Assembly: GCF_001026695.1 (NCBI RefSeq)
Contig: NZ_LDNB01000012.1
Location: 367,378-431,377, forward strand
From: Neobacillus vireti
Lineage (GTDB): Bacteria > Bacillota > Bacilli > Bacillales > Cytobacillaceae
DNA: 64,000 nucleotides
Direction: 5' to 3'
This document shows, in pieces, positions 61,604 to 64,000 of this stretch. A program made the position numbers and the translations under genes. Under the pieces are notes generated by a model that saw only the letters and a list, made by a program, of their open reading frames with translations, was not told the DNA's origin and did no database searches. Position 1 is the stretch's first letter. Every line of letters starts with the position of its first letter.

Positions 61604-63271
61604 TCACCATTTACTCCAAGTCTGGAATCCTTTGGAGCCTGGTGGTGCGTTTTGGATGATATCGATAAATGGTATCGTGTATGCGAAAAGAATGAGTGCT
61701 GCCGCAATGCCGAGCCATAATTTCCAGTTTTCAAACACCATTGGTGCTTTTTCTTCAAGGTTTTCAGCTTCTGCAACTGGGAATTCTTCTTCCCCTTTTG
61801 GAGCAAAGAACGCTAGATTTACAAAGATGATTAACACGAGAATAATACCAAGGAATAAAATCGTACCGCCAACTGCTTGAGCGATTTGGTAAGGAATCCA
61901 TTCAGCAGCTTGCTCGGAACCGCCGTAAGTGGAGAAAGCAGAACGTCTTGGTCCCCCTAGGAGCCCTTGGAAATGCATCGCCCCTGACATGAAGGCCATG
62001 CCAATGAACCAAACCCATCCCTGAATAATCGCTAATTTATTCATTGCTTTTGTTAATTTTCTTCCCGTTAAATGCGGAACCAACCAGTATGAAATTCCAA
62101 AGAACGTTAACACAACAGAAGTAGCTGCTGTTAAATGGAAGTGACCGGTAATCCAAATCGTGTTATGCACGACTTGGTCCATTTGGTTGGAAGCATTGAT
62201 AATTCCACCTGCACCGGCAGGAATAAATGCAGCCATCCCAATAAAAGGAACGATAAAGCGAGCATCGCCCCATGGAAGAACCTTAAACCAGCCAAACAAA
62301 CCTCTTGCTCCCTTGCTGCGTCCGTATCTCTCGAAGGTTGCGAATAAAGAGAACGCCGTCATTAATGATGGGATTACAACCATGAAAGTTAGGATCACCT
62401 GGAAGAATTTCCAAGCTGGGTCAATTCCGGGTTCTGTTAATTGGTGATGGAAACCAACCGGAATCGAGAAGAGCAGGAATAAAATAAACGATAAGCGTGC
62501 AAGTGAATCTGAGAAAATTTTTCCGCCAATAATTTTAGGAATAATCGCATACCAACACATGTAGGCTGGCAGTAACCAGAAATACACTAAAGGGTGACCA
62601 AAATACCAGAACAATGTCCGGCTGACTAAAACATTAACTGTAGGAACTAAACCAAGTGACCAAGGCAGCAATTGGAATAAAACAGTAGCGGCTACACCTA
62701 AAGTTGCGATAATCCACATAACGGTATTTATTACAGCCATAAAGCTTAATAATGGACTAGGTTTTCCTGGATTGTTCCTGCGCCATCTAGCGTACGTCAT
62801 GATTTGAGCAGCACCGTCAATCCAACTTCCGACAATCACAAAGGTTAAGCCTAAGTAGAAAATCCAATGGGCTTTAAGCGGAGCATAAAATGTATAAAGT
62901 ACGGATGCTTCTTTAAGTAAAACCATCGTAGCAGCCATTAATGTACCGACTAACATGACCCAGAAGCCAATCCAGCCAGTTCGTCGAGCGGCATTCGAAT
63001 GTCCGCCTGTTGTTCTGCTTACTGCAGCATATTGAAATCCCATAATAAAGAAAGTAGTTAAAACAAGACCCATTAAGACACCATGTACTGTTAAGATTTG
63101 ATAATAATCAATTCCCCATGGCAGTTCCCATTTGCCTGATCGGACAAGAGTTTGCAGGAGACCCATTAATCCGCCAAGAGCAAGCGCTGAAAAGGCAACA
63201 AAAAAGTGTGCCATGGAAAGCTTCGCATCACGAGGATCAACTTTTACTTTTGCAGCTGTAGAAGTAACCAT
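61604..63271 (-). CDS. cbaB: ba3-type cytochrome c oxidase subunit I
   Basis: 555 residues, 12-13 membrane helices. All metal ligands of a haem-copper oxidase are visible: low-spin haem His in TVHGVLMGL near residue 64, CuB His-Tyr in FGHPLVYFW near 228, HH in GFHHQLTEPG near 277, and HFH in ITGHFHLTAA near 377. It reduces oxygen to water and pumps protons. Family assignment to b(o/a)3 (B-type) rests on the short subunit II and presence of IIA. Overlaps cbaA by one base. Confidence 0.95.
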   Translation of the reverse strand: MVTSTAAKVKVDPRDAKLSMAHFFVAFSALALGGLMGLLQTLVRSGKWELPWGIDYYQILTVHGVLMGLVLTTFFIMGFQYAAVSRTTGGHSNAARRTGWIGFWVMLVGTLMAATMVLLKEASVLYTFYAPLKAHWIFYLGLTFVIVGSWIDGAAQIMTYARWRRNNPGKPSPLLSFMAVINTVMWIIATLGVAATVLFQLLPWSLGLVPTVNVLVSRTLFWYFGHPLVYFWLLPAYMCWYAIIPKIIGGKIFSDSLARLSFILFLLFSIPVGFHHQLTEPGIDPAWKFFQVILTFMVVIPSLMTAFSLFATFERYGRSKGARGLFGWFKVLPWGDARFIVPFIGMAAFIPAGAGGIINASNQMDQVVHNTIWITGHFHLTAATSVVLTFFGISYWLVPHLTGRKLTKAMNKLAIIQGWVWFIGMAFMSGAMHFQGLLGGPRRSAFSTYGGSEQAAEWIPYQIAQAVGGTILFLGIILVLIIFVNLAFFAPKGEEEFPVAEAENLEEKAPMVFENWKLWLGIAAALILFAYTIPFIDIIQNAPPGSKGFQTWSKW

Positions 63272-63747
63272 TATTTTACCACCTCAATCTTTGAGTACAT
63301 TAAATGGTGTCCAGCACCACAGTATTCGTTACAAACAATTAAATATTCGCCTGCTTTGTTAAATGTTGTTGTATATTCACTGATGTATCCAGGTTCAAGC
63401 ATCATGTTAATATTTGTTCCGGCAACTTCAAAACCGTGAATAACATCTTTTGTTGTAGCAATAACTTTTACCTTTGCCCCTAGAGGTACTTCTACTTGTG
63501 CTGGGCTATATGAGAACGTAGATGCGACAAAGACTAATTCGTATTCCCAATCTTTGCCATCCACTTTGTGTAGGCCTGGTTCATTAAATGGTTTTTCCTG
63601 ACCGACAGTTTCCGGATTAACCGTTGTTAGGCAGCTTGGCGGCTTGTTGCCAAGATAGAAGGCACTAACACCAATGACTGTCAAAAAAATGACCAGGCAG
63701 CTAGTCCCGAAAATCAGCCAGATTCTTTCTAATTTATGCATGTGCAT
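63271..63747 (-). CDS. cbaA: ba3-type cytochrome c oxidase subunit II (CuA)
   Basis: 158 residues, with a single N-terminal membrane helix (residues 8-31), as in ba3 oxidases. The CuA site is HGFEVAG (His) and CNEYCGAGHHLM (Cys, Cys, His, Met) near residues 137-148. It takes electrons from cytochrome c outside the membrane. AAGGGGGGAACAAAT precedes ATG 63747. It is the middle gene of the IIA-II-I operon. Confidence 0.95.
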   Translation of the reverse strand: MHMHKLERIWLIFGTSCLVIFLTVIGVSAFYLGNKPPSCLTTVNPETVGQEKPFNEPGLHKVDGKDWEYELVFVASTFSYSPAQVEVPLGAKVKVIATTKDVIHGFEVAGTNINMMLEPGYISEYTTTFNKAGEYLIVCNEYCGAGHHLMYSKIEVVK

Positions 63748-63768
63748 ATTTGTTCCCCCCCTTAAAAG

Positions 63769-63918
63769 TTAAAAACGATCTACGAATAGGTAATAAACAC
63801 TTACCCATGTGACAATGATAAAGATTCCCAAAAAGAAAACGGATGCTAATGTCCCTTTGAGTGAAGAGCGATCATCAATCTCTGTTTTTTGTTTTGTATT
63901 CAGTTCAGTTTTTGCCAT
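63769..63918 (-). CDS. Cytochrome c oxidase subunit IIA
   Basis: 49 residues. The N-terminus is charged (MAKTELNTKQKTEIDDRSS) and leads to one membrane helix, LASVFFLGIFIIVTWVSVYY, then LFVDRF. This is the pattern of the small COX2A subunit of ba3 oxidases, which supplies the helix missing from the single-helix subunit II. GGAGGGGAG lies upstream of the ATG. It is 21 bases before subunit II. Confidence 0.85.
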   Translation of the reverse strand: MAKTELNTKQKTEIDDRSSLKGTLASVFFLGIFIIVTWVSVYYLFVDRF

Positions 63919-64000
63919 CCCCAAGACTCCCCTCCGAAAATTGAAAATTAATTAAATGAGTTCTCTTTCATCATACAAAACAATCGTGAAAGTAAAATAC
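63919..64000 (-). promoter_or_regulatory. Upstream end of the ba3 oxidase operon
   Basis: On the minus strand TATGAT (63970-63975) is a good -10, while the -35 near the window edge is weak. The promoter may be only partly included. Confidence 0.35.

Noticed and set aside
1-64000. CRISPR arrays, prophage, transposases and restriction or defence operons
   Set aside because: No regularly spaced repeats, integrases, phage structural genes, transposase motifs or known defence genes were seen on either strand.

Overview
The window is chromosomal DNA from a spore-forming member of the Bacillaceae (Bacillus in the broad sense; a Neobacillus- or Mesobacillus-like species would fit). The evidence is low G+C, strong AGGAGG-type ribosome binding sites, sporulation genes (spoIVA, ypjB, cotD, an SspM-like spore protein), bacillithiol genes and menaquinone genes. 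Gene order follows the Bacillus subtilis backbone from spoIVA-hbs to ypwA almost without a break. There is no tRNA, 5S/16S/23S rRNA, prophage, insertion-sequence transposase or CRISPR array.

Layout: 0.1-6.6 kb holds spoIVA, hbs, folE-mtrB (TRAP), hepS-menG-hepT (menaquinone side chain) and ndk. 6.7-12.9 kb is the aromatic supraoperon aroC-aroB-aroH-hisC-tyrA-aroA, here without an embedded trpEDCFBA. 13.0-16.6 kb has a degenerate amidohydrolase-like gene, ypiA, ypiB and ypiF. 16.7-18.8 kb is the menaquinol:cytochrome c reductase qcrABC. 18.8-27 kb has ypjA-ypjD, dapB, mgsA, bshB1-bshA, cca and birA. 27-29.4 kb is panBCD behind a structured leader. 29.4-37.1 kb has dinG, an unusual secreted metallo-beta-lactamase-fold protein, ypmA, ypmB, aspB, dnaD, nth and ypoC. 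37.3-43.9 kb has ponA-recU (minus strand) and the ypp genes, with two copies of a ~160 bp dispersed repeat. 43.9-46.6 kb is an insertion relative to the B. subtilis order: an Hsp20 protein, a short hybrid-cluster protein (hcp) and a Crp/Fnr regulator. 46.8-56.1 kb has mrfAB, cotD, ypsA, gpsB, rnpB (RNase P RNA), ypsC and ypvA. 56.1-59.0 kb is an accessory cluster: three DUF2249 proteins, a 12-helix membrane protein built of three repeats, a DUF59 protein and a small zinc-ribbon protein. 59.2-63.9 kb has ypwA, an EamA transporter and a ba3-type cytochrome oxidase (IIA-II-I).

How the genes work together: hepS/menG/hepT make menaquinone, qcrABC oxidises menaquinol, and the ba3 oxidase is a terminal branch. 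mrfAB, dinG, ypvA, nth and recU form a DNA repair group. ponA, ypiB (ReoY family) and gpsB belong to cell-wall growth control. The most interesting part is the pair of accessory islands at 44-46.6 kb and 56-59 kb. hcp has a perfect TGTGA-N6-TCACA palindrome centred 41.5 bp before its predicted transcription start, and a weaker site in the same geometry precedes one of the DUF2249 genes. I infer, but cannot prove, that both islands belong to an oxygen/nitric-oxide response run by a Crp/Fnr-family regulator.

Small genes found by reading the DNA directly: ypmA (33255), an sspM-like gene (41901, minus), a 31-residue membrane peptide (50588), a 50-residue zinc-ribbon protein (58460, minus) and cytochrome oxidase subunit IIA (63769, minus).
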